NCBI GenBank assembly: GCA_947427285.1
Contig: CANEHE010000014.1
Location: 1-52,269 of the forward strand
DNA length: 52,269 bases
Reading direction: 5' to 3'
Source of the DNA: an uncultured Porphyromonadaceae bacterium
GTDB lineage: Bacteria; Bacteroidota; Bacteroidia; Bacteroidales; Muribaculaceae
The notes beneath the pieces were generated by a model, which was not told the origin of the DNA, searched no databases, and saw only the letters and a list, made by a program, of their open reading frames with translations. This document shows, piece by piece, positions 1 to 9,704 of this stretch. The position numbers were made by a program, and so were the translations under genes. Numbering within the stretch: position 1 is the first letter of the stretch; the number at the start of each line of letters is the position of its first letter.

Positions 1-171
1 CAAAGGGGGCAAATCAGCCTGGCTCAAGGGGTCATCCGACCCTGGGTTTTCCAATTATTATCGATTAGCGACATTTTGCGTTTACTTTTTCTCAAAAGTT
101 GCGAGTTAGTTTTTCCATAAGAGTAGGACAGTTCATATAGGTGCAGCCTATTCACTATTCTTTATTGTAAA

Positions 172-1467
172 TCAGATTTCGTCGGGAATGGCGTCGTAGG
201 CATGGATGGCCTGTTCGAATCGGCGCATCAGATCTTCCATCGGATAAAGTCCATCGGCATTTGGTGTCAATCCTTTGAGTTTCAATTGAACTATCATGGG
301 AGGATTGTCGAGATCAAGGAGCGAAATGTCGCGGAGCTGGTCCACACTCTGATACACAAGATTGAGACTTCCGTATTCCTTACCGTCCGCTCCCTGCCAT
401 TTTTCAATCACAAGTTTCGAACCTATCGGTGTCTTCTGCTCTATCGCCTGAGGAAGCGTGTAGTCTTCTACTCCAAGAGCTGCCATGACACTGGCCAGAT
501 TACTGTCGTGCCCTACTAAAAAAGTAAATTTGCGATCGGGAGAATTCAACTCGTCAAACATATACCTGAGAAGTGGATTCGCAACATTGGCGGCAACGAC
601 AGGAGCTGTGAAAAGGACATCACCATATACATCCTTTATTCTGGCTATCTGACGCCATTGATCTCGGTTGATATTATGTCCGAAAGCCGCCTTAAGCGTA
701 TCCGGTTCCTCATAATATTGAAGAATGAATGCGTCCGAAGCCGAATTGGCATCTTTAAGAGAACCTTTCATAGACGGCTCTTTCCATTTATCAAGCATGA
801 TTTCCGTGTTGTAATTGTCGAAAGCCTTGATACCACCCTCTGAGGCGGCTGGCGATGTCTCAAGATCCAACACTTCAGAAATCAAGGCATATTCCGGTCC
901 AATGGCCTCGTTTATCCCGACAATACCTTTCTTACCTCCCATAGCCGCAATCTGACTCATTGCTTCTTTCCGAAATTCCGGGGACGTCTTCGTGAGCTGA
1001 GGGTTGAAAACCGGGTCCATCTTCGAAGGAGCGAAACGATGATTGACCTTTAGATTGGCCATCGGCATGAAGCCGGATGTGAAATATTGAGCTGTGGCAA
1101 TTGTACGCTGCATTGAGTTGGCATAAATATTGACCTCATCGGCATCAGGTACATAATTCTCGGGAAACAATCCTTGATCAACCAACCATTTACGGAAAAA
1201 CTGTCCCATAACTGTCTCCAAGGCTCCTCCACGTGAAGTGAGTTCACTCGGAGCGGAGCTCCAAACCGTCCATTGGTGAGGAGTCAGTTTGCCGAGAGCG
1301 GAACCGTTGCCGGAAAGGGGCGACCGGATATTATGGCGGCTAAGTACCACCGCTTCCTTCAGTTTGTATCGGTTTTTGAAATCATCTGAACGGACAGCCT
1401 GCGCGGATGCCAGAAGATGAAAGGCGAAAACAGTCGCCAACATAATAAGTGTGCGGATGCTTCTCAT
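172..1467 (-). CDS. exported histidine-type (acid) phosphatase, phytase-like
   Basis: The protein has 431 residues and belongs to the histidine acid phosphatase family, which removes phosphate from monoesters such as phytate or sugar phosphates through a phospho-histidine. A signal peptide covers about residues 1-22, with cleavage ASA|Q putting Gln at +1, so it acts in the periplasm or at the surface. The catalytic motif lies at residues 44-50 as RHNIRSP (His45), where most families have RHGxRxP. The C-terminal proton-donor motif is GHDSN, which is HD as in AppA-type enzymes and not the HAE of MINPP. Length is normal for the family. It appears monocistronic, with a perfect 18-bp palindrome just upstream of the start. 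The family call is firm, but the substrate is not known from sequence. Confidence 0.88.
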   Translation of the reverse strand: MRSIRTLIMLATVFAFHLLASAQAVRSDDFKNRYKLKEAVVLSRHNIRSPLSGNGSALGKLTPHQWTVWSSAPSELTSRGGALETVMGQFFRKWLVDQGLFPENYVPDADEVNIYANSMQRTIATAQYFTSGFMPMANLKVNHRFAPSKMDPVFNPQLTKTSPEFRKEAMSQIAAMGGKKGIVGINEAIGPEYALISEVLDLETSPAASEGGIKAFDNYNTEIMLDKWKEPSMKGSLKDANSASDAFILQYYEEPDTLKAAFGHNINRDQWRQIARIKDVYGDVLFTAPVVAANVANPLLRYMFDELNSPDRKFTFLVGHDSNLASVMAALGVEDYTLPQAIEQKTPIGSKLVIEKWQGADGKEYGSLNLVYQSVDQLRDISLLDLDNPPMIVQLKLKGLTPNADGLYPMEDLMRRFEQAIHAYDAIPDEI

Positions 1468-1483
1468 AGCGATTTAGGTTTAA

Positions 1484-1501
1484 GTTAGACAATTGTCTAA
1501 C
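1484..1501. promoter_or_regulatory. perfect 18-bp palindrome upstream of the phosphatase
   Basis: GTTAGACAATTGTCTAAC is a perfect palindrome ending 16 nt upstream of the phosphatase start. It overlaps a weak minus-strand promoter candidate: ATTG at 1507-1510, 19 nt, then TAACTTAA at 1480-1487. This position would suit a dimeric repressor or activator. The palindrome is seen directly, while the operator role is inference. Confidence 0.45.
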
Positions 1502-1539
1502 AATTACAATCCGGAATTGGTTTCATCACATTGACAATA

Positions 1540-1575
1540 TTCCCCGGATGCCACTCTTGAACTGCATCCGGGGAA
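1540..1575 (-). terminator. terminator of the GLUG-repeat protein gene
   Basis: A perfect 12-bp stem (1540-1551 with 1564-1575) with a 12-nt loop lies 35 nt after the stop codon of the 2031-residue protein. The tract after it on the minus strand is only moderately T-rich. Confidence 0.6.
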
Positions 1576-1609
1576 CTTCATAAAATTCAGATACTATCTC
1601 TTCAAGGCA

Positions 1610-4600
1610 TTATTTGCCTGGAGAGAGCACAACTTTCTCAGTCATGACACGACCGTCGGAGAAATGTGTACGGACGATACATACCGTACCATCGGCAGGA
1701 CGGACGATCTGTCGGCCCTGTATGTCGAAGTATTCACGTCCGGCTACATCAGAATCGATGAAAGTCTCGTCCACACCGACAATCTCTGTGGCAATGAACC
1801 GGAAAACCCGATTTCTTTTTCCGTCGGGAGAAGAGGCTGTAAGGATGACCTCTCCAAGTTCTGTCGGACAAGCCTTCTCACCGATAATCTTGCAGTTTGA
1901 CGATGCAGACCATTCCACAGCCTCCAACTGACCGAGATATACGTTCGTCTTCACCGATAACTCATTCTCTCCCTCGGCAAATTCAATACCGACAGCGGCA
2001 AGATTGGCATAAGCCGGCTCCGCGGTGGAGACAAGTGTGGGCAGACAGGCCCGTTCATAATGATACCCCTCTCCAAGAGAAGCAGTCTCCATCTCTTTCC
2101 GTGTAAGTGCTTCCGCATACGGATCGTAGCCTGAATGATCAATGATATGGGAATTCACATCTTTTACATAGAATATGCCGCTAACAGCCGACGGACGTAC
2201 TGAGACGGAAGTGGGACCCATTATTTCAAACAGATGGGAGGCGCCCTCATCGGTACCTGTCACCTTTCCGGCATTATAACAGTTGGTCATTGTCCAGCTG
2301 CCCGAAAGACCTGAAGCAATACCGCCTGCGTAATCGGGAGCAGTCACATTTCCGAGATTATAACAATCCCTGATCTCTCCGGAAGATGCGGTGTAACCGA
2401 ACACACCTCCGGCAATGCCACCCCATGCAGGATGGTCATCACCCTTTTCCACAGTCACGTCACCGAGATTGAAACATCCGATAAGGTTAGCCTGGGGAAG
2501 ACCGGATATTCCGGCTGCAGCATAACCTGTGGAATATACATTTCCGGCATTCCAGCAGTTTTCCACCGGACCCGTGTTGTTTCCGCATATTCCGCCTGTC
2601 TCCCATACTTTCTTGGCTCCGGCGACTGTCAGTTTGGTTGCACTCACGTCTCCCGTATTGTAACAATCGCGCAGAGTAGCCGAGGTCACTTTACCTGCCA
2701 CTCCTCCGGTGTAATCTGCATGAGAACTTACGGCTCCCGTGTTGTAACAGCCGGTCATAAGCGAAGGAGCAGCCGATCCGCCACAAAATTGTCCGGCAAC
2801 GCCACCGGCAGATCCGGTGAATGTACCGGCTCCGGCAGTAGAGGTTATTTTTCCGGAGTTTGAGCAATCAGTCATTGTGGTGCCGCTCTTGGCCTCTCCT
2901 ACGATACCGCCCACCATCGAGAGGGCCGTTATGTCAGCCGTATTGCTGCAATCAGATATTTCCACTGTTACAGAGAGGGGAACCGAACCGATTATTCCGC
3001 CGAGAGTACGTCCTGTGGAGGAGGTCACTGTACCGACATTATGACAGTCCTTGACAACCGCGCTACCCTGTACGGCACCTATGATGCCGCCGGCAGTCTG
3101 AGCCACAGATATACGGCCCTCGTTGCGGCATCCGGTATAGGTGCCTCCTCCTTGTGCGACAATGCCGCCGACAGTGTTGCCCGAAGAGGAAATGTCTCCC
3201 TTGTTGACACAGTTCTCGATAAGTGAGGCAGTCGATGCCGTGGCCGCGATACCGCCGACCGACGGTTTTTCACTTGAGAATGACACCTCATTCACGCAAT
3301 TACGTATCACAGCTCCGGAATTGGCCATTGCGACAAATCCTCCTGAGAACCCGTTGGAACCAGAACTTACCACTGGAACCATACGGTTGACACAGTTCTC
3401 AATCGTGCCATATAGACGACCGGCAAAACCACCCACGTAAGCGATACCTGAAATCTTTCCCTCAAGTGTCAGATCCTTTACTACAGCTTTCTCTCCGATT
3501 GTACCGAAAAATCCGATACTCCGGCCCTTCGGATAGACAAGATTCTCATAATTCACACCATGTATGCGCTTGCCATTGCCATCGAACACGCCATTGAATT
3601 TACCGGCATATCCTATCGGTCGGAAATCCTTCCCGGAGCAGTCTATATCGTTCATGACCCTGAAATAATAATCCGAATATTCCATCATAGTCGAGTCCAT
3701 GAACAATGCCAGATAATTGAGATCTTCCGGAGTACGGATCTGATAAGGGTTGGAAACGGTGCCCTTTCCCTCAAGCACATCAGGCATAGTCCGGAGAGCG
3801 TATCGCTTCACGAATTTCGTGCCGACAGAAGCCGTGATGGTGTCGTTGACCACCTCCATACTCTCGGGAACGGTGACATTGAGCTTCTGACCATTGATCT
3901 TGAAGTTTGCACCACTCTTCACACTCCACGACAACCCGTCGTATGCGGAAAGATCCGCATCGGCAGTAAGATTGGCACGGCTTTCACCTTCGGCAAAACT
4001 TATATGGATGGAGCGCAGAGTCTGGGCAGCAGGCTGAGCGGCAAAAATCTTCAGCACAGGATATTTCCCGGCAGTGAAATCGAAATCTTCGGATGAAAGG
4101 GATTCAAGAGGCTTTCCTGCCACAAGTTCCCGTGTGGAAGCCGAACTTACCCCCTTACGTCCGAACGAAGCTACAGAACCGCCTATATTGACCGAAGCGT
4201 CATACCAGTTTCCGGAAAATTCCGGGCTTCCTATCAGATACCCTGCTACAGCACCGCGATAAGTGCCGGGGCCGGTAATCTCTACCAGAGCATTATTGAG
4301 CGAATTGCATATCTCGCCCTTGCCATACGCCTGCGACACATTGCCGGCTATGCCTCCGACATAAGCGAAGGAAGTCACCGTACCGTTGTTGACACACCGG
4401 TCAATCTCTCCGGCATGGGCGGAAGCGATACCTCCGGCCTCACCCGTGCCACCACCGATTATATCCGCATCATTCTGGCAAAGATATATATTACCGATAT
4501 TGAGAGCCACAATACCTGCCGCTCCCTGCTGGGAAGCCAATACGCCTCCGGAGTTGTGACAACGGCTGACAGTACCGTATTCTCCAAGCATACCGACAAT

Positions 4601-7600
4601 GCCTGCTCCATAGGCCCCGGTCTGTATGACGGGAGCCGCATTGGTGCAATTGTCCACAAGACCTTCGGTATAACCGACCACCGCGCCACTGTAATGGAAG
4701 AATCTCAAGCTGCAGTCGGATGCGATGTGTATGTTTCGAATGGCACTTGATTTCAGAGCCGTGTTGAACAGGCCTCCATACCAGTAATTGTTGGAGGAAT
4801 TATCTACGCTGAAATTATGGACAGTATGTCCGTCACCGTCAAATTCTCCTCCGAAACCATATACGGAGTTGCCGATTCCGTCGAATCCGCTTCCTGAGAA
4901 ATCAAGATCTGTGGTAAGACGGAAAAAGTCGCCGGAATGAGGCTGTGCGAAAGTAGACACCGCCTCGTCAAGACGCTTCATATCGGCCACCGATTTAATT
5001 AGATAAGGCGATGCGGACGTACCGTCACCGTCGAATACTTTAGGTACGGCAGCGAGTCTGATAGCCTTTATCTGGCCATCAGTAGTACGGGCCATGAGAA
5101 GATTGTTGCCATAGTTTTCCTTCACGGTAATGACACGTCCGGTGATTTTCATCGATTCGGATTCATCGGAGAAGGTATCTCCCTCATAAAACTGCCATGT
5201 CACACCCTCGGGAGCCTTCAGTACGGACGGCTTCTTCACCTTGGCGGCATTCTCGGTCTTGTCAAGGGTCAGAGTAGCCGAGGCGAGAAGAGCCGAAGAT
5301 GATTCTTTCATTGACGTCAGAAGAGGATAATATCCCGATGAAGCAGTCCATACCGACGCGTCGAGAGCCTCCGGAAGTGCACCTGTAAAGAAGGAGGTCG
5401 GGCGTCCGTACTGCGGATCATCGAACGGATTCACCTGATTGTCAAACCAGCAGTCGTGTATCGACATTGCAATAGGATCGAATCCGTTGCTCACGTATGT
5501 GTCGCCATATATTCCCTTATGTCCATGTGTGGACGGAGCCGAGACCTGACCTGAGTTGTAGCAGCGTGCGATGTCGCTGACATTGTTGATAGAGACTCCC
5601 GCACTGGAGAAAGTGTAGCTTACCGACAGATAGCCCACTACACCGCCAACCATCTCGCTGGACTCGATACCTGTGCCGAGTGTCCGCATTATTGTGCCTG
5701 CGTTGAAGCAGTCCTTTATTGTGGCTCCCTGAGCCCATGCGGCCACACCGCCTGCATATACATCGTTCTCTGTATTTCGCAGAAGAGAAGAAATAGTGGC
5801 CGCATTGAAACAACGTTCCACCTTCGCTTTGGCCACAAGGCAGACCACACCGCCTACACCACTGTACCCGTATGTGTCGCTTATCGCCCCTCCGACATAA
5901 CAGTCGGTGATGGAAGCAGTCTCGCTATCGAGAGGAGTGATCATCTGTCCGGCGATTCCACCGGCCTGATGATACATCGAACTGTTCATTCCTGTCAGTT
6001 CAATGATTCCGATTGTATGGCATCCTGAGATCTGACCATAGTTAAGTCCAGCGATTCCGGCTATGCATCCTGTGCCGTCGATATTGCCTGAGAAAGAACA
6101 TCCGTCGATCTTTCCTACAGACTGGCCCACTATACCGCCCATCACCTCTCCGGTGCCTACCAGACGTGCAGAGACATGACAGTCACTGACAGTGCCGTAT
6201 GATGTGGAACATACCGCACCAAGCGTGGCACCCGAACTTCTGAGCACCATATCCTTTATCTGAAGATGTTCTATACGGCCTCCTTGTCCAAGATAACCGA
6301 AAAGGCCTACATCAGGAAATCCGCGGCCATCGGCATTGAGTCCGCTGACAGTATGTCCCCGACCATCGAAAATGCCACAGAACGGAGTCCCTTCGCTGCC
6401 TATTGGCTCGTAGGTATGAGAAAGTCCCGACAGACTGACATCATTGGCAAGAGCAAAATACTTACCTGAGTAACGGTTGCCCCCTCTGACAGACTGCGAC
6501 AAGGCAGTAAAATCTTCCGCCGTCTTAAGCAAATACGGATCTGTCTGGGTTCCGGAGCCTGTCAGAGCAAACGATGTGGCTTCTGGAAACCGTACAAAAC
6601 CGGGGTCAACCGATATGACCGTCTTCACGGCCTGCAATGCCACACCGGTTCCAGTGCGCAGAGCGGCCACCCACCCTCCGAGAGTGATGGATGAAGAGTC
6701 GGACGTTCCATCGACAGGGATTCTATAATTAATTTTACTGTTCTGGAAATCACAGTTGTACACGCACACATCCCCATAAAGAGGATTGGTAAACACCCAT
6801 TGAGGCGACATCTGTACGGATCCACCGGGATAAAGACGCAAAGCGACATAGTTTGTGTTGCCGATTATGTTGAACACGTTGATCTCATTATCGCTTACCT
6901 GCTCCACCACCGACATAAACTGCTTATTGTCTTCCTCTTTGGGAGCCGTGATGGATATTGTGGCATTGACCGGCATCCACTTCGACTCGGTAAACAATCC
7001 GAAGTTCGCATCCTTGTAACTTCCCGCGACCGCGAATATACCCCAGTCGGAAAGCATGATGTTTCCATTGGCATCAATAGTGCCTGTAATCGGATCTGTC
7101 TGGGAATATACCCCTTTCTGCAGATCGACCGAACACATCCATAGATCGCCGTATGTCCGATGTGTATTGATGATCTGAGGGGTTATCGACACCGTTCCGG
7201 CCGACTCGTTGACAGAAATCGTTATCGTACCACCGAGACCATATACGTTTGACACCGAATACGTTCCTTCGGAGGTTTTCTCCATAGTCAGTTGACTGGC
7301 ATTGTTTTTCTCAGAGTTTCGATTGTACTCTCTTGCAAAAAGAGTGCCCGTCTTTACTTTTCCCGCTCCACGACGCGATGGTGCATTGCTTGCACCTACA
7401 GCTCCAGGCGCAAGACTCACCGAGGTCTGCGAAATTTCAGTGTCACGTTCTGAACCGATAGTCTTGTCTGGCAATGCCACACCCGCATCGGCAAGCCTCA
7501 GCGTGGCGACAGACTCAAGAGTCTCCACCTCACGTTCGGCTTTCAACCGTGCCTCATCGTTGCCGGCACGAGACTTAAGTGTGAAATCAGCCTTCGTCAC

Positions 7601-7705
7601 CGGACTTCTGGAAGGGAGAGGAGTCAGAGCCGGAGGTGCGGCAGACATCCACGGCAACGTCGTGAGACATACCGCGGAAACAAATGTAATCTTTTTGAGT
7701 TTCAT
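1610..7705 (-). CDS. giant GLUG-repeat exported surface protein (2031 aa)
   Basis: The protein has 2031 residues with an N-terminal signal peptide (about residues 1-22) and a body built almost entirely of GLUG-type repeats (GGIxG followed by a C-N-x-G turn). Three times the repeats are preceded by a module of the form GxGTxxxPYxI, then a (D/N)xxxSG strand, then FxGxFDGxG. These modules start near residues 381, 889 and 1309. The repeats probably form a long right-handed beta-solenoid, as in adhesins and IgA-protease-like surface proteins. The last 60 residues form a sorting-like beta module with the FDIQGRQI motif. No protease or glycosidase motif is visible. It has its own promoter (7793-7823) and terminator. 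A surface adhesin or matrix-binding role is inference. Confidence 0.85.
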   Translation of the reverse strand: MKLKKITFVSAVCLTTLPWMSAAPPALTPLPSRSPVTKADFTLKSRAGNDEARLKAEREVETLESVATLRLADAGVALPDKTIGSERDTEISQTSVSLAPGAVGASNAPSRRGAGKVKTGTLFAREYNRNSEKNNASQLTMEKTSEGTYSVSNVYGLGGTITISVNESAGTVSITPQIINTHRTYGDLWMCSVDLQKGVYSQTDPITGTIDANGNIMLSDWGIFAVAGSYKDANFGLFTESKWMPVNATISITAPKEEDNKQFMSVVEQVSDNEINVFNIIGNTNYVALRLYPGGSVQMSPQWVFTNPLYGDVCVYNCDFQNSKINYRIPVDGTSDSSSITLGGWVAALRTGTGVALQAVKTVISVDPGFVRFPEATSFALTGSGTQTDPYLLKTAEDFTALSQSVRGGNRYSGKYFALANDVSLSGLSHTYEPIGSEGTPFCGIFDGRGHTVSGLNADGRGFPDVGLFGYLGQGGRIEHLQIKDMVLRSSGATLGAVCSTSYGTVSDCHVSARLVGTGEVMGGIVGQSVGKIDGCSFSGNIDGTGCIAGIAGLNYGQISGCHTIGIIELTGMNSSMYHQAGGIAGQMITPLDSETASITDCYVGGAISDTYGYSGVGGVVCLVAKAKVERCFNAATISSLLRNTENDVYAGGVAAWAQGATIKDCFNAGTIMRTLGTGIESSEMVGGVVGYLSVSYTFSSAGVSINNVSDIARCYNSGQVSAPSTHGHKGIYGDTYVSNGFDPIAMSIHDCWFDNQVNPFDDPQYGRPTSFFTGALPEALDASVWTASSGYYPLLTSMKESSSALLASATLTLDKTENAAKVKKPSVLKAPEGVTWQFYEGDTFSDESESMKITGRVITVKENYGNNLLMARTTDGQIKAIRLAAVPKVFDGDGTSASPYLIKSVADMKRLDEAVSTFAQPHSGDFFRLTTDLDFSGSGFDGIGNSVYGFGGEFDGDGHTVHNFSVDNSSNNYWYGGLFNTALKSSAIRNIHIASDCSLRFFHYSGAVVGYTEGLVDNCTNAAPVIQTGAYGAGIVGMLGEYGTVSRCHNSGGVLASQQGAAGIVALNIGNIYLCQNDADIIGGGTGEAGGIASAHAGEIDRCVNNGTVTSFAYVGGIAGNVSQAYGKGEICNSLNNALVEITGPGTYRGAVAGYLIGSPEFSGNWYDASVNIGGSVASFGRKGVSSASTRELVAGKPLESLSSEDFDFTAGKYPVLKIFAAQPAAQTLRSIHISFAEGESRANLTADADLSAYDGLSWSVKSGANFKINGQKLNVTVPESMEVVNDTITASVGTKFVKRYALRTMPDVLEGKGTVSNPYQIRTPEDLNYLALFMDSTMMEYSDYYFRVMNDIDCSGKDFRPIGYAGKFNGVFDGNGKRIHGVNYENLVYPKGRSIGFFGTIGEKAVVKDLTLEGKISGIAYVGGFAGRLYGTIENCVNRMVPVVSSGSNGFSGGFVAMANSGAVIRNCVNEVSFSSEKPSVGGIAATASTASLIENCVNKGDISSSGNTVGGIVAQGGGTYTGCRNEGRISVAQTAGGIIGAVQGSAVVKDCHNVGTVTSSTGRTLGGIIGSVPLSVTVEISDCSNTADITALSMVGGIVGEAKSGTTMTDCSNSGKITSTAGAGTFTGSAGGVAGQFCGGSAAPSLMTGCYNTGAVSSHADYTGGVAGKVTSATLRDCYNTGDVSATKLTVAGAKKVWETGGICGNNTGPVENCWNAGNVYSTGYAAAGISGLPQANLIGCFNLGDVTVEKGDDHPAWGGIAGGVFGYTASSGEIRDCYNLGNVTAPDYAGGIASGLSGSWTMTNCYNAGKVTGTDEGASHLFEIMGPTSVSVRPSAVSGIFYVKDVNSHIIDHSGYDPYAEALTRKEMETASLGEGYHYERACLPTLVSTAEPAYANLAAVGIEFAEGENELSVKTNVYLGQLEAVEWSASSNCKIIGEKACPTELGEVILTASSPDGKRNRVFRFIATEIVGVDETFIDSDVAGREYFDIQGRQIVRPADGTVCIVRTHFSDGRVMTEKVVLSPGK

Positions 7706-7792
7706 AAGTATATTGGTGAAATAGTGAAATATATGAATCTATACTCCAGATCATCCGCAATCGAGTAAGACTACAGAATGGAAACTTTGCCT

Positions 7793-7823
7793 CAAAATTA
7801 GACAAATTATCCATATATACAAA
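7793..7823 (-). promoter_or_regulatory. Bacteroidetes-type promoter for the GLUG protein gene
   Basis: Read on the minus strand there is TTTG (7823-7820), 19 nt, then TAATTTTG (7800-7793), matching the -33/-7 consensus. It implies a leader of about 80 nt before the start at 7705. Confidence 0.6.
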
Positions 7824-7833
7824 AATTTTCGTT

Positions 7834-7874
7834 AAAAAAATCTGCACACCGTTAACGGTTAACGCGCGCAGATT
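7834..7874 (-). terminator. terminator of the lipid kinase operon
   Basis: On the minus strand AATCTGC pairs with GCAGATT, with an inner CGTTA/TAACG stem, followed by seven T residues. It lies 34 nt after the stop codon at 7909 and ends the operon that begins at 14509. Confidence 0.8.
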
Positions 7875-7908
7875 CGCAGGTTCAACTGATAATTCAAATT
7901 AGAGATTT

Positions 7909-8892
7909 CTATTTCAGTCCAAGCATGAACCGAAGATCGGACACAATATCAGCCGCCATGGAGCGAAGAGGAGATATGATAGGTTTGAATTCCGGCACTT
8001 CCGACGGGACATATACCCTCAGATTGGCGGCTTCGATCCCGATCTCAAGTCTTCGTCCGAGAGAGACCGGCTCTCCGTCTATATGAGCCCCGCCATCCTT
8101 GAGCCTGGATATTGTGGCCGCCGATACTCTGAATGTGTCGATAAGCGTGTTGCGATCGAGATGGCCGGTGAAAAGCTCCACTCCCGCCAGAGCTGTATGG
8201 ATAAGGGAACCGGTATGAACCACCGTGACATCGAGCAGTCCGTCCGTCAGCGACGCACGTGGAGCGATATAGGCATTGTTGCCATATTGGGATGCGTTGC
8301 ATACCGCGATGAGAAACGCAGTCTCGGTTATGACCCGGCCACCTACGGATATGGCATACGGCTGAGGTGAATATCGCAGATAGTCGAGCAGAGCGTTCTT
8401 GATATACGACAGTCGTCCGCGTCGCTTCTCAGCTGCGAAACGACGGCTCACCTCCGCATCAAAACCTACACCGCAGGTACAGAAAAACGGATACCCGTTC
8501 ACCAGACCATTGTCACAGGCGACAATACGACCGGATTTTATCAGTTTTGCGGCTGCGGAAAAGTCGGGAGGGATGCCCAAGGCACGGGCAAGTCCGTTAC
8601 CGCTTCCGCAAGGAATGATTGACAAGGAAACGGATGTGCCCCTCAATACAGATGCCACGTCGCTCACCGTTCCGTCTCCTCCGGCTGTCACGACTGTCCC
8701 GAAGCCTTCCCGCACAGCTTCGCCGGCAAACCGTGAGGCATCATCCGGCGAAGCGGTAAACCGGACCTCAAGCGGCAAGTCACCAAGAATCTCACGGACT
8801 ATTTCAGGAATAGCACTCTTGTCGCGTGTACCCGAAACCGGATTCACTATCAGCATGGCCGGGGCCAATGTTATTTCCTCTCCCCTTTCCAT
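7909..8892 (-). CDS. diacylglycerol kinase family lipid kinase (YegS/BmrU-like)
   Basis: The 327-residue protein has the kinase-family ATP site GGDGT at residues 71-75, the N-terminal LIVNPVSG strand, and the PCGSGNGLARALG motif. Such enzymes phosphorylate diacylglycerol, sphingoid bases or related lipids in the cytoplasmic membrane. The chosen start overlaps the end of the upstream licD-like gene by 22 bp. An internal Met at residue 13 (8856) would begin directly at the conserved strand and is a fair alternative. It is the last gene of a run with two LicD proteins and two glycosyltransferases, suggesting work on a lipid or lipid-linked glycan. Which lipid is not visible. A sphingoid substrate is conceivable because many Bacteroidales make sphingolipids. 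Confidence 0.88.
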   Translation of the reverse strand: MERGEEITLAPAMLIVNPVSGTRDKSAIPEIVREILGDLPLEVRFTASPDDASRFAGEAVREGFGTVVTAGGDGTVSDVASVLRGTSVSLSIIPCGSGNGLARALGIPPDFSAAAKLIKSGRIVACDNGLVNGYPFFCTCGVGFDAEVSRRFAAEKRRGRLSYIKNALLDYLRYSPQPYAISVGGRVITETAFLIAVCNASQYGNNAYIAPRASLTDGLLDVTVVHTGSLIHTALAGVELFTGHLDRNTLIDTFRVSAATISRLKDGGAHIDGEPVSLGRRLEIGIEAANLRVYVPSEVPEFKPIISPLRSMAADIVSDLRFMLGLK

Positions 8893-9704
8893 TCACTATA
8901 CGGACACTCAAAGTCCACATGAAGAAACGAATGATTGAACCGCTTATCCTCCGGAGGCAATTGCATATAATCGCCATACTGCATGCGAAGATAGGCGTCA
9001 TTGTCACGCATACCCATCAGTTCAACACCTTCGAACATGACAGGGGTACCGTCTCCGTACACTTCCTCTCGATCGACAAAAGTCCGGTAATTAGGAGAAT
9101 AACATCCCACTCTCTTGCAACTGTCATAGTCAAGACGGCCGATATGTCGGTTGAGAGCCTCGCACACCTGCTTCCTAGTGTAGATCCTCCTGAGAAACAG
9201 GGGCCACCAGCTCCTCGGACCTTTACCATGTTTATAGGGATCGCGGTGTAGGAAATGGAGTAATTTGCAATGGTTGCGGAATTGACGGTCAAAGCGGTTG
9301 AACTGCGCCATGTTGTCCGGAATCCCGTCAATGGGGAAAACATCGATAAATACACCTCCGACAAACGGCCTTGTGGGTCCTTCCACAATCGTGGTGCGTA
9401 AATCCTCTATTTTTGCATAATAGAACGGATAATCCGGATCGGAAAGATGCGATCTGAGAAAAAGATGAGGTGAAAGCCATTCGGCTGCATGCCGCAGAAA
9501 CTGCTCATAGTCAGGGCGTGGCATCGCTATGTCGGCATCGTCATCCCAGGGAATGAAACCGCCATGACGCACAGCACCAAGAGCTGTCCCTCCCGTAAGA
9601 AAATAACGCAGACCTCTGGGACGGAGCACACCGTCGGTCTCTTTCAGGATCTCAAGCAGTCTAAGCTGCATCTTTCTTATATCGTATCCCATTTCAGTTA
9701 TCAA
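8871..9704 (-). CDS. LicD-family phosphotransferase, copy 1
   Basis: The 277-residue protein carries the LicD fold signature: a GGTALGAVRHGGFIPWDDD core, with the metal-binding WDDDAD at residues 53-58. LicD proteins belong to the nucleotidyltransferase-like group and transfer phosphocholine or other phospho-groups from a nucleotide-activated donor onto cell-surface sugars. The start codon overlaps the stop of the neighbouring licD-like gene by 4 bp (ATGA), so translation is probably coupled. It is clearly paralogous to that gene, sharing the N-terminal motif, a DPYKHG-GP-SWWPL segment in the middle and a similar C-terminal end. No choline uptake or CDP-choline genes lie nearby, so the transferred group is unknown. 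Confidence 0.88.
   Translation of the reverse strand: MITEMGYDIRKMQLRLLEILKETDGVLRPRGLRYFLTGGTALGAVRHGGFIPWDDDADIAMPRPDYEQFLRHAAEWLSPHLFLRSHLSDPDYPFYYAKIEDLRTTIVEGPTRPFVGGVFIDVFPIDGIPDNMAQFNRFDRQFRNHCKLLHFLHRDPYKHGKGPRSWWPLFLRRIYTRKQVCEALNRHIGRLDYDSCKRVGCYSPNYRTFVDREEVYGDGTPVMFEGVELMGMRDNDAYLRMQYGDYMQLPPEDKRFNHSFLHVDFECPYSEWKGERK

Noticed and set aside
28..43. Small GGGTC/GACCC hairpin near the left edge as a terminator
   Set aside because: Only five base pairs and no clear T-run in either direction. It could belong to a gene outside the window, but support is too thin.
1..171. A coding region at the left edge
   Set aside because: Frames are short and broken and there is no family resemblance. 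I see nothing supported in this stretch.
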